Below are positions 1 through 10,202 of a DNA stretch of 64,000 bases, piece by piece; the stretch's first letter is position 1, and each line of letters begins with the position of its first letter. The notes beneath the pieces are model-generated. The model searched no databases, had not been told where the DNA came from, and saw nothing but the letters and a program-made list of their open reading frames with translations. A program made the position numbers and the translations under genes. This DNA comes from Nemophila menziesii (lineage: Eukaryota; Streptophyta; Magnoliopsida; Boraginales; Hydrophyllaceae). Location: NCBI GenBank assembly GCA_029959085.1, contig JARWIR010000014.1:9222001-9286000 (forward strand). Direction: 5' to 3'.

Positions 1-974
1 CACTTTGCCGGTCCGAATATATATATTTTATTTTCTTTTTAATTCAATTTCTTAAGCTATGAATCTCTTTTTATTGTTGAGATATCACGCTATTTTCTCA
101 TATATATATTTTTCTTTTTATGCCCTTGTTGGCAAAATTAGCTCGTAGCTTCTTTTTCATTCACTATTACCCGACAAAGGGTTACAATAAAAATCTGTAA
201 ATCATCAATATAACAAACAGAGCACAATTAATAAGCTCAAAAATCCCATCCCAATAACAATTCCCATAATGGTGGACCCACCACCCCAAACTCAAGCTCT
301 AAAACAACTGTCTATGCATCGCGATTCGAGTGCGGGTCATATGGAAAAGTCCTATAATCTAAAGGAATATGGCTTATAATGTGTTTCAATAAAAATCTTT
401 AGAAAGGCTAGAAGAGGTTGAGAAGGATGTAGCATATAAAATAAAAAATCACAAGGTGAGAAGGTATAAAAAGGTTTCAAAGGCTTCAAATATGAAAGAA
501 CCGCCTTAATCACTTTCTACACTATGCAATTTCATTATTTTCTTACCTTTAGCACTTTCATCAAATGGTTTTGTCAACTAGCTTGGATCTCACGGCCTAC
601 ACACTTCTCAAGGTTCCCTGAGATAGAACATACTTTCTATCGCATTGCTCACTAATCTTTTCTTTACTATCAACGTGTGTTTTCCTGCAAATACTCAAAG
701 CATACAAATACATAGCTCATAAACATACTACTTACTATCATCAGTTCACTGAGCTTATGCTTTCAAGCTATTAAACACACTCTACATCTAATTCTCATGT
801 ATCAAAAATTTTATTTTCTACCTAAAAACAGAAAAATGGAGATGAGAGACAATGAATCCCCACATCCCCAACTCAAAAATGAGCCGTGTCCCCACGACTC
901 GAAACAGAAATTAAAAATAGTAGATAAATGCATTTACAGAAATGGTAAGGAAGAAAGAGAACATACTCTCGAGG
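1..974 (-). other. T1 3' noncoding region downstream of ORF2
   Basis: No gene is seen. The segment matches the T2 region from about 4184 to 5084: the same CACTTTGCCGG start, the same CCCCAAACTCAA motif (284-295) and the same hairpin just after ORF2 (881-888 with 893-900, one mismatch). It is therefore the 3' untranslated part of T1 ahead of its missing 3' LTR. A short plus-strand ORF at 797-994 is judged spurious. Confidence 0.7.
881..900 (-). other. 3' UTR hairpin of T1
   Basis: GAGCCGTG and CACGACTC flank a TCCC loop. This is an 8-bp stem with one mismatch. The same hairpin is found at the same place in T2 (4999-5018, perfect) and T3 (13148-13167). Confidence 0.55.
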
Positions 975-2055
975 CTATTGCTTCGCATTATTGACATCCA
1001 AGGTCGGATTTGCTTGATCTTTCGTTAATTGCTCAAGGAGTTTCATGATGTGCACTTGATTAGCGTTGATTTGTGCCACATCATTGGCTAAGGAAGTTTG
1101 AGCTGCTTCGAATTTGTTTAAACGCTTCTCCATCTTCTCTTGCCTACTTTGCTCCTTTTCTTCATTCGAGATTTGCGTAAAAAATCGCTCCTCTCAAGAC
1201 TTTCATGATCCAAGCATTATCAATATAAATCGTCTTGAACTCGAGTTTATCTTCTTCACCCAATGTAACATTCGCTTTTCGCACAAGACACGTGATCATG
1301 GTAGGAAATTTAACATTATAAACTGATTTAGGAGAGACCGAAAATCGCATCACCTCCTCATAGATCAACTGTGCCACATCTACTTCTTCTCCTCTCAAAA
1401 TACAATCCAAGAGTAGAGCGTTCTTCTTAGTCACATCCAAAGTTCGTGTGTTTCCAAAGACATTAGGAATAAGGAAATTGTGCCAAACTCTCGCATCCGG
1501 TTGAAGATATTTGTAAGGCCAAGGTGCCTTCAGTTCTCCCTTATGTGATTTCACTTTCTCCTTGTCTAAAACATGCTCAAAAAGTAATTCATCATCAAAT
1601 ATTTGTCGTTTAGCAACCGCTTCACTATACTTGCAATTTCCAGTTAATTTCTTAAACTGGAAGTGGTTACTAATCTCCTCCTCAACTGTGAAAGGAACTA
1701 ACTTTCCTCTAATGGGAACACAACCTTCACTATCTCGGCTGAAGAGGCCTAAATAGAATTCCAAAACTAACTCATGACATAATTCAGAATGTCTTACCAT
1801 GAAAGTAGACCGACCCAATTGTTCACCAAGCTCTAAGAATCTTTTATAATCTCCTGCACCAACTTCTTCATTGAATACTTTCTCATAAGCAAAAGGTAGT
1901 TCTTTTAATTGTTTCTCCACAGAAGCTATCAAGGCCTTTGAAGCTTCCTTTTTATCTATGGGTGTAGGACCTTTGAGAGGAAGAGGTTGTGTTTTCTTTT
2001 TGGAATAAAGAGCAACTCTTTTACCCCTTGAATCAAACATAGCCGGCTTACCTCC
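975..2055 (-). pseudogene. T1 ORF2, 3' part (plant transposon-protein domain)
   Basis: This is the downstream piece of the extra ORF that follows pol in Athila-type elements; the upstream piece is 23656-23792. The two halves are in frame across the T2 insertion, each side keeping one copy of the 5-bp target CCTCC. The long frame ends at 1162. A one-base shift in a T-run near 1180 restores a Gln/Lys-rich coiled-coil-like tail ending at the stop at 975-977. Motifs include ARVWHNFLIPNVFG and a DCILRGEEVDVAQLIYEEV stretch typical of the 'putative plant transposon protein' domain. The function of this family is not established; env-like roles have been proposed for Athila ORFs at this position. 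Confidence 0.75.
2051..2055. repeat. Target-site duplication of T2, left copy (CCTCC)
   Basis: CCTCC directly abuts the T2 3' LTR here and again directly abuts the T2 5' LTR at 23656-23660. Both copies lie in the T1 ORF2 coding frame, which dates T2 as inserted after T1. Confidence 0.95.
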
Positions 2056-3623
2056 TGGTGATCCTTTGTGTGTTCTAAAAATAAATGCAATAAATAATCG
2101 AACCACAACCGCAAGTGTACGGTTGTCTCAAGTAATATAGTTGATAAACAGATTTGTTCCAAGGACGGGATGGTTGACTACAATGCTTATCTATTAATGA
2201 TTAATTGCACTTATGAGAGCAAATAAAGATAATATGTTTGATTGGTTTTTGTATTAATGCTAAGTATTAAAAGACTAAATGGAAAATGCAATTAAAAGCT
2301 AAGACGCAGGTAAAATGATGTAAAACGCAAGTATGAGACGATAGCACTTGAGAACACAAGGGGTCATCCTAATCCTATTTCATAACCTATGCTGTTTAAG
2401 GGTTAAATTGGTCAATTACGATGGTCGGGATTCTAAATTCCTTATACCCCCGTCAGGGTGGACTATAAGGCGATCCTAGAGTGTCACTAGTCCCGTCAGG
2501 GTAAATATGATCCACTTTTGGATGATTAAGTTTTATTACCTCATTGGCCCTAGAATTAGCGAAGTTCGTCAGAATCAATAGCTTCCATCCTAGATTGAAT
2601 AAATGGTTCTGTACCTAAACCCTCCGTCAGGATGATCCAATCGCCACTAATTGGAATAGCCTAGATACTAACACCTGCTCCTAGTTCATGACGCTAAAAA
2701 CAGTAAATATTCTCAATTTATCGAAAAGGGTAAAAGACACAATCTAATTTAATTTACCAGAAATCCAAATTCAACATACAAAATTCAATAAGATTTGGGA
2801 ATTACCCATATAGCATTCTCAACCGCTAATAAATGTTTAGCTCATATTAATTGAAAACAAAACTAAATTAAATAAAAGGGAATTCATATTGTTTTACAAA
2901 ATTAAAGATAAGAAGAACATAATTTCCGGAATAGGAATGACTACGAACGGAGATATAGACCCTCTCCAGCTCTTGTAGCTTCTTCTTTCTTCCTTCTGTT
3001 GCTTCTCTCTGGTGTTTAATCTTGTAGAATGTGAATTTATATGAAAATAGAAGTCAAAGGCTCCTTTTATAAGTGTAAAAACGGTTTAGGGCTTGGACCT
3101 AAGAATAAAACACTAATTAAATGTCCAAGCCCAAATTCTAAGCCCAAAATCCCTTAACTGCTGATACACCTTCACTAAAACGGCTTTTCCCGCTTCGTTA
3201 TGACTCCGATTGACCTCATTCCAGTTGCTAAAGTTCCGTAACTCGATAAGGAATGTTTTCTCTTCAAAGGTAAGCGGCTAAATCATCTCTTAAGCACCTC
3301 GAAATCAGAAATCTATGGCCTGGAAAATGGATTTTCAGCTCTAAAAATAATATCTTCGGGTTTATCTTCAAGTCTTGACTCCATATCACGATCTTTTGAC
3401 TTTTTCCTTGGATTTATCTTCTAGCTAACACCTAAAACCTGTAAACTTTACACTAAAAATACCAATATTACGCGCAAAAGCTTAATAAATTAAAAATGCT
3501 AGAAATAAAAGAGGAAAATCCTATTATTGCATATTTAGTCCAAAAGTCTATCAAATTGATTAAATAAACACCAAAAATGATGTCTCCTAAGGGTCGAAAA
3601 TAAGAACAATTAAGGAGACATCA
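2056..3623 (-). repeat. T2 3' LTR (family 1)
   Basis: It is 1568 bp and, on the minus strand, begins TGATGTCTCC and ends CACCA. The same LTR family is seen at 10203-11765, 17497-19059, 22087-23655 and 62367-63951. The first 10 bases (3614-3623) are repeated inverted at 3578-3587. A core block GTCGGGATTCTAAATTCC with three nearby CCGTCAGGGT-like motifs lies in the middle. Confidence 0.95.
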
Positions 3624-3638
3624 AGACCCCCAACTCAA
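3624..3638 (-). promoter_or_regulatory. T2 polypurine tract at 3' LTR boundary
   Basis: On the minus strand TTGAGTTGGGGGTCT ends exactly where the 3' LTR begins. This is the expected place for the plus-strand primer. T3 (11766 onward) and T5 (63952 onward) have the same sequence at the same place. Confidence 0.75.
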
Positions 3639-5084
3639 ACCTTTGTCGTCCCGACAAAGCAAAACAAAACAAAACAAGGGGTAGAAGTAAACGCAAGAAC
3701 AAATAGAAGCTAGCAAATACACCTAAAGCAATTCTTAAGATAAATCTCATATAGCAAAACTTTAGAAACTAATATACACATACAATTATCATGCAAAATC
3801 GAACATAAATAATGTCAACCATAAAATTAAAGTTGCAATGCTTGAAGGTTACACTTGTACTCATTCTGTATGATGGCTATAGGGTGGTCATCAATCCTAC
3901 CTCGCTTTGAACGCTCCACCTAGTATATTCCCTATCAACAGAATTATAAATTCACTATGCACTTAGGAATCACGAGGTCTTTATGGTTTTAATATTGGCT
4001 TAAGGACGGTATGGATATATATTTGGTGAATTTGAAGTGAGCTTTTGGCTCTCTCCTCACTTACCATCAACAATGTCCTCGAGCTTGAGTTTACGCTCAA
4101 AAATGTTCTCACTCACCCATTTGACGCGCTAGTGTTGCGTCCCCATGTTAACCCAATTAAAACTAAGATGATTTCCAAAAATATTCCACTTTGCCGGTTT
4201 ATTTTATTCTTTTTTTTTCTTTTTCATTTCTTTTCTTCTCTTTTTTTTTGTACAAGATACCCATGACCATCATTTTGATGTGAAAAGTCATGTCTCTTAT
4301 AATTTTCTTTTTCTTTTCTCTTTTTTTTTCAAATCCCGGTAAAGGGTTACAAATAATAATATCATCTTTATTTTGTGCCTCAATACAAACACATAAATCC
4401 CACTCAATGTAAATTCCCAAATGTAGACCCTCCACCCCAAACTCAAGCTCGAGACCAGTCTCAGGGTTGTGATTCAAGTGCGGGTCATTTGGTCATGCCT
4501 AATAATCTAAAGGATAATGGGCTTATATCGTGGCTACAAAAGAAAAGGCTTAAGGCTCAAACTTGGGCTAAGACGGATAAAATTATAATAAGGGATAGCA
4601 AGCTAAAAGGCTACAAATGGCTAACAAAGAACTGCCCCTATCATTTTCCTAAGTACATAGCTTGTCTTTAGTTCATATCTAGGTGGGTTCTCTACTAATT
4701 AGGATTTCACGTTCTACACACCAAACATATTCCTTAAGTACAAGCTTACTTCATTTGCATTGTTCATTAATTTTTCCTATCAACTACCTATGTTCGCATG
4801 CAATTCTAAATGAGTTTTATATTATTCCCTAAAGTCCACTATTTACTATCATTGATTCATCAAAAGTATGCTTAAAGGGACATTTAAAATCTTCTATAGT
4901 CAAACTCAACTCCGAAAATTATTTTATTGAAAGCAAATAAAACACATAACACATAAAAATTGGGATGAGGCAACGAACCCCACCCCAAACTCAAAAATGA
5001 GTCGTGTCCCCACGACTCGAAAAGACTCAACGCAATAAAAATAAACTAAACTAACTAAAACGCGAAAGGGATAGAAAATGTATC
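3639..5084 (-). other. T2 3' noncoding region
   Basis: No gene is seen between ORF2 and the 3' LTR. It contains two CCCCAAACTCAA motifs (4435-4446, 4983-4994), T-rich runs around 4200-4330, and the perfect hairpin at 4999-5018. It is collinear with 11780-13193 in T3 and with 1-974 in T1. Confidence 0.75.
4999..5018 (-). other. 3' UTR hairpin of T2
   Basis: There is a perfect 8-bp stem, GAGTCGTG with CACGACTC, around a TCCC loop, about 70 bp after the ORF2 stop. It is conserved in T1 and T3. Confidence 0.6.
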
Positions 5085-6419
5085 TTAATCAGCGCGTGGC
5101 TGGTCATTGGTGTTGCGTCCAAGAACTTTCTCCTTCGTAAGTAGACCATAGGTGGCATGTTGAATTGTGCTCACCCACATTAACATGTTTCGGAGAAGCT
5201 CTAACTCTTTTGTAACGTTTCCTAAATATGCAATCATCTTCACTTGATTCTCTTCCAACACCTTCACTTTCGCTTCCAACTCATTGGTGGTATGCATCTT
5301 ATTCTTTGGAGGAGCTCTAGGATTTCTTGTTGCTTTTAACACTTCATCATGAATATTCTTGATCAAAGCTATACCCATACTCTCACCCACTACAACACGA
5401 TCAATCTCTGCGTCTTTACGCGGAACTTTTGCATCTAAGCATAAAGTAGTGATGGTACAAGGAAATTTGAGATTTTGTTGCGAAGTAGGAATTCTAGCAA
5501 ATTCCATGATGGTATCATATATTACACGAGCAAAATCCATAGGTTTCTCCTCAATAATACACTTAATGAATAAAAGATGCTCCTTCTTCACTTCTGATAT
5601 GTGTTTAACTCCGAAAAAGGTAGGGATTATGAAGCGTGACCAAATCTTAGCACATGGTAACAAATTACTACTATACATCTGTCCAGGATATCTCTCTCCT
5701 TCGAGAATTGGGCGGGCCCCATCAACAAGCACTTTCCCCCAAAGGGATTCATAATCAAACGAAGGTTCTTTTAGAGACTCTTGAAACGGACATATTCCGG
5801 AAAATTCGGGTAATTTCAATGATTTACGAATAAGCTCAACGGAGAAAGGAACTACCTTTTTGCGAATAATAACTGCTTCTTTTGAGAAGGCGATTCCTTC
5901 ATAAAAATCTCGCACCAAGGTAGGAATATACTCAAGCTTCCTTTCACGCAATTCTTTCCAACCCAATTTATCACATGTAATACCATAATCTTTATAAGCA
6001 CTAGTCATAATACCCTTAGGAAAATTCATCTCCTCACCAAACTTCAAAAATTGAATTCTATCACGAACCTGAGTATCCCATGGAATGAAGACTCTTTTAG
6101 GCTTTTGAGCCCATGCTTTCCTACGCGGAGGTTTCTGTTGTTACACGGGTTCTTCGGAAACTTCTTGTTCTGTCTCTTCCTCAATCTCTTCTTCAACTTC
6201 TTCTTCACTCTCTTCATCACTTTCATCAATTAACCTACTCTTTTTCGGATTAGCCTTACTTGGATTTTCCTTTCTTTTCGGAGCAATTGTCTTTTGTTCA
6301 GTCTTTTTGGATCGCGAATCCGGAATCTCAATTGCTTGGTCTGGGCTAGCTCCAGCATTGTTCCTGTTTCTTGGTATGTTTCTTCGATAGTTACACATAG
6401 AAGCAGTCCTGTTAGTCAT
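5085..6419 (-). pseudogene. T2 ORF2 (plant transposon-protein domain)
   Basis: One reading frame of about 445 codons runs from the ATG at 6419, broken by a single stop at 6139-6141. The first 90 residues are basic then strongly acidic (Glu-rich runs). The rest carries the same domain as T1 ORF2: GWKELRERK, AKIWSRFIIPTFFG and FIKCIIEEKPMDFARVIYD. It ends in a Leu/Lys/Glu-rich coiled-coil-like tail. A G-rich motif lies 10 nt upstream of the ATG. The role is unknown; the acidic N-terminus and coiled coil are seen, not interpreted. Confidence 0.8.
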
Positions 6420-6428
6420 CTCTTTTCA

Positions 6429-6440
6429 CCCCAAACTCAA
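6429..6440 (-). promoter_or_regulatory. Internal polypurine-like motif before T2 ORF2
   Basis: Minus-strand TTGAGTTTGGGG stands 10 nt upstream of the ORF2 ATG. It resembles the LTR-adjacent polypurine tract. The equivalents are 13457-13468 (T3), 23803-23814 (T1) and 62119-62130 (T4, plus strand). Confidence 0.5.
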
Positions 6441-7459
6441 AACTTCAAATAGAGAAAAAGCTAGAGAAAAGCTTTGAAATTTGATGTTTTGAGGCTTAAA
6501 ACTTGAAGAATATGGATGAATATGAGATGGGTTAGGCTCAATTTAGAGGGATTGTGGAAGAATTGGGTTTAATTTTAAGGTTAGGAAGAAGAAATTGTGT
6601 GGATAAAAGATGGATTTTGGTGATGTTTTGGAGAAGATATGAGTTGATTGTGTATTTTTGTGATGAAAGAAGGCTTGATTTGATGATTTTATAGCTGTTC
6701 GTTAATGATTTTCGGAGTAGGTGGAGGCAAGGATTCGGAATATAAGGTTAGCTTGGAGAAAGAGGCAACAAACTAGGTTAAATAAGCTCAAAACCGCCTC
6801 TCGCAACAGTGCACCGGCTAGCCGGCGGATTCGCCGGCATGCCGGTCGCGAGGGTGGCGAAATAAATTACTAAATTCGAATTTTTTTTTACCTCAAACGC
6901 AAGCACCTTGCGTCATCGCTGACGCAGTGATCAGAGACTTTGAATTCCTTGGCCGGCTAACCGGCGGATTCGCCGGCATGCCGGTGAATCGTCGATGGCG
7001 CATTTCGAGACGCAGCAACCTTGCGTCGTCGCTGACGCAAGGACCAGAAACTTTTCCTCCTTTTGGCCGGCTAGCCGGTCAGTTGACCGGCATGCCGGTG
7101 GAATCTCGATGGCGCAAATCGTGACGCAGCAACGCTGCGTCATCGCTGACGCAGTGGTCAGAGAGTTGGGGTCCTTCAGCTCTTTTGGCCGGTATGCCGG
7201 CCAGCTCGCCGGCTAGCCGGTCAAACCTGCTGTGGACTCCAAAATTTTTTCATTTTCTCATCGTTTTGACCCCAAACTCAAGACCATTATACCCCTGAAA
7301 TCATCAAAAACAAACAACCTTCCTCATTTTTTAAAAATAAACATTAAATTCAACGAAAACTTAACTAATTTACGCTACGGAAATTGAAATACTTAAACTA
7401 ATATACAAGAAATTGGCTTTTGTTTAACGTCGTTAAGCTCGATGGGTTACCTCGTGCTT
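6441..7459 (-). other. T2 pol-ORF2 spacer with GC-palindrome array
   Basis: This is a noncoding gap. Between about 6811 and 7222 there are three direct units that pair CCGGCTAGCCGG and CCGGCATGCCGG, each followed by TGACGCAGCAA...TGCGTCATCGCTGACGCAG arms. A fourth copy at 7187-7222 is inverted. Local GC is far above the rest of the element. The small ORFs here (6927-7216) come from the repeats and are not believed. Confidence 0.8.
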
Positions 7460-9571
7460 CTAAGGAGCTTCGAGGAGGTACATGACCTCTCTGGGATGTG
7501 GGTCTTTTGCACGATCGGTGTCTTCACCTCCATGATATATCTTTAAGCGATGACCGTTCACCATGAATATACGGTTTTCAAGTGGATGTTCTATCTCTAT
7601 AGCTCCATGAGGTGTAACCTTGGTTACAATGTAAGGACCCGACCACTTCGATCTTAATTTCCCTGGATAGTTAATGAACTTCGAATTATATTTCAACACT
7701 CTTTGTCCCACTACAAAGTTCTTTTCTCGAATTCGATTATCATGCCATTTCTTGGTATTTTCTTTGTAAAGTTTAGCATTTTCATAAGCATGTAATCGGA
7801 ATTCATCAAGCTCATTAAGTTTCATCATTCGATTCTGACCCGCTAGAGTAGGATCTAAGTTTAACTTCGCAATAGCCCAATATGCACCCATCTCAAGCTC
7901 AAGAGGTAAGTGACAAGCCTTACCATATACCATTCGATACGGAGAAGCACCTACTGGAGTTTTGAAAGCAGTACGATAGTCTCATAGTGCATCATCTAAT
8001 TTCATAGACCAATCTTTTCTAGTAGGACCAACGGTTTTCTCTAATATAGATTTGACCTCACGATTTGATACTTCGGCTTGACCATTGGCTTATGGATGAT
8101 AAGCAGTAGATACACGATGTCTTACTCCATACTTCTCTAGAACAGTCTTCAGATACTTATTAACGAAATGAGTACCTCCATCGCTGATAATTACCCTCGG
8201 AGTGCCATGTCTAGTGAAAATATGTGATTTTAAGAACTTAATCACCACTCGTGAATCATTTGTAGGTAAAGCCACCGCTTCTACCCACTTAGACACGTAA
8301 TCAACAGCTAATAAGATGTAGAGGTTACCATTTGAAGTAACGAAAGGACCCATGAAGTCTATACCCCAAACATCGAATATTTCAACTTCTAACACATTAT
8401 TACGTGGCATCTCATCTCTCTTGGATATGTTTCCGGTAAATTGACATCTTTCACATCTTTTCGTATATTCATGACAATCTTTTATGATAGAAGGCCAATA
8501 AAAACCAGATTGTAATACCTTAGCAGCAGTTCTATCTCATTTGAAATGTCCACCATAAGGCGAATCGTTACACCCAGCTATGATCGCCCCAATTTCTTCC
8601 TTGGCTACACATCTTCTTACCATTTGATCAGCACACACTTTATAGAGGAAAGGATCCTCCCAAAAGAATTGTCTTGCACAATGAGCTAATCTTTTTCTCT
8701 CTTGATAAGTTGAACCTTCAGGAAAAGAACCACTTACCACTAAATTCGCAATATCCGCATACCAAGGAGCTTCATAATCACGAACACCAAATAAACTTTC
8801 ATCCAGAAATTCTTCTCTAACTGCTTCAGTACCACTATTCATCTCTGAACCTTCTAACCGTGATAGATGATCCGCAACCTGATTCTCACACCCTTTTCTA
8901 TCCTTGATCTCTAAATCAAATTCTTGAAGCAATAAAACCCATCTGATTAACCTCGGTTTAGCATCCTTCTTCTCCATAAGATATCGAATCGCTGAATGAT
9001 CTGTATAAACAATAACTTTCGCTCCAAGAAGATAAGAGCGAAATTTATCGAATGAATACACAACCGCTAGCAACTCCTTCTCTGTAACTGTATAATTTAC
9101 TTGAGCACCATTGAAAGTTTTACTAGCATAATAATTCGAATGAAAAACTTTCTCTTTTCTTTGTCCTAATACAGCTCCCATACACAAATCACTCGTATCA
9201 CACATAACCTCAAACGGTAAATTCCAATCTGGAGGTAACACTATAGGAGCAGAAATAAGCTTTTCTTTGATTGCTTTGAAGGCCGCTAAACAAGCTTCAT
9301 CAAAAAGGAATTTGGAATCCTTTTCGAGTAAGTTGCATAACGGTTTAGCAATCTTAGAAAATTCTTTGATAAATCGCCTATAAAAGCCAGCATGGCCAAG
9401 AAAACTTCTTACCCCTTTAACAGAAACATGAGGGGGAAGAGTTTTAATTACCTCTATCTTCCTCCATCGACCTCTAATCCAGCACTCGAAACTTTGTGAC
9501 CCAGAACAATACCTTCTCGAACCATGAAATGACACTTCTCCCAGTTTAAAACCAAATCTGTTTCTTTGCAT
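7460..9571 (-). pseudogene. T2 pol: RNase H and integrase
   Basis: A single frame runs 9571 to 7460 with at least three internal stops (just below 8537, near 8088, near 7980). Order: RT thumb remnant with the [11 protein letters not shown] motif, RNase H ([39 protein letters not shown], so the acidic residues are kept), zinc-binding segment (CERCQFTG), integrase core with Asp in GIDFMGPF, Asp in ISDGGTHF and Glu in [10 protein letters not shown], then the GKACHLPLELE region and a C-terminal SGPYIVTKVTPHGAIEI fold. It is frameshifted relative to RT near 9573. Nothing suggests it is still translated. Confidence 0.92.
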
Positions 9572-9575
9572 CTGA

Positions 9576-10202
9576 TTACACTTTCTCCAAATTATCTAAA
9601 CATTTATCAAAATCATCACCAAATACAGAGAAATCATCCATAAACACTTCAAGAAAGTTATCGATCATATCCCAGAAGATAGCCATCATACATCTTTGAA
9701 AGGTAGCAAGAGCATTACACAACCCAAATGGCATTCTGCGATATGCAAAAGTACCAAAGGGGCATGTAAATGTTGTTTTATGTTGATCTTCCGGAGCCAC
9801 GTAAATCTGATAATACCCAGAATAACCATCCAAGAAGCAATAGTACTCTCTTCCGGCTAATTTATCTAACATTTGATCAATGAAGGGTAAAGGAAAGTGA
9901 TCTTTTCTGGTGGCTTTGTTCAGCTTTCTGTAATCCATGCAAACTCTCCATCCAACTACCGTTCTTGAAGGAATCGCTTCATTTTTATCATTAAAAACTG
10001 TTGTCATTCCTCCTTTCTTCGGTACACACTGAACCGGACTCACCCATTCACTACTCGAAATGGGATAAATAATCCCCGCATCTAAAAGCTTGATCACCTC
10101 TTTCTTCACTACATCCTTCATAACGGGCATTGATCTTCTTTGACCTTCAACTGAGCGTGCGTTAACATCTTCAAGTATAATTTTGTGTTGACAATAGGAT
10201 GG
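9576..10202 (-). pseudogene. T2 pol: reverse transcriptase
   Basis: This is a Ty3/Gypsy reverse transcriptase. Motifs in order are LLDAGIIYPISSSEWVSPVQ, CMDYRKLNKATRKDHFPLPF, FLDGYSGYYQI, FGTFAYRRMPFGLCNA and the catalytic VFMDDFSVFG near 9640. The open frame extends to 10355, but codons above 10202 are T3 LTR sequence. The natural upstream partner is at 19060, beyond T3. A frameshift at about 9573 separates RT from RNase H. Confidence 0.92.
10198..10202. repeat. Target-site duplication of T3, left copy (GATGG)
   Basis: GATGG abuts the T3 3' LTR here and abuts the T3 5' LTR again at 19060-19064. The two copies sit in the T2 pol coding sequence. Confidence 0.95.

Noticed and set aside
3658..3676. 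Functional AAAACAAAACAAAACAA repeat
   Set aside because: It is a short simple run present next to the polypurine tract in family 1 copies. It is noted only as part of the 3' region.
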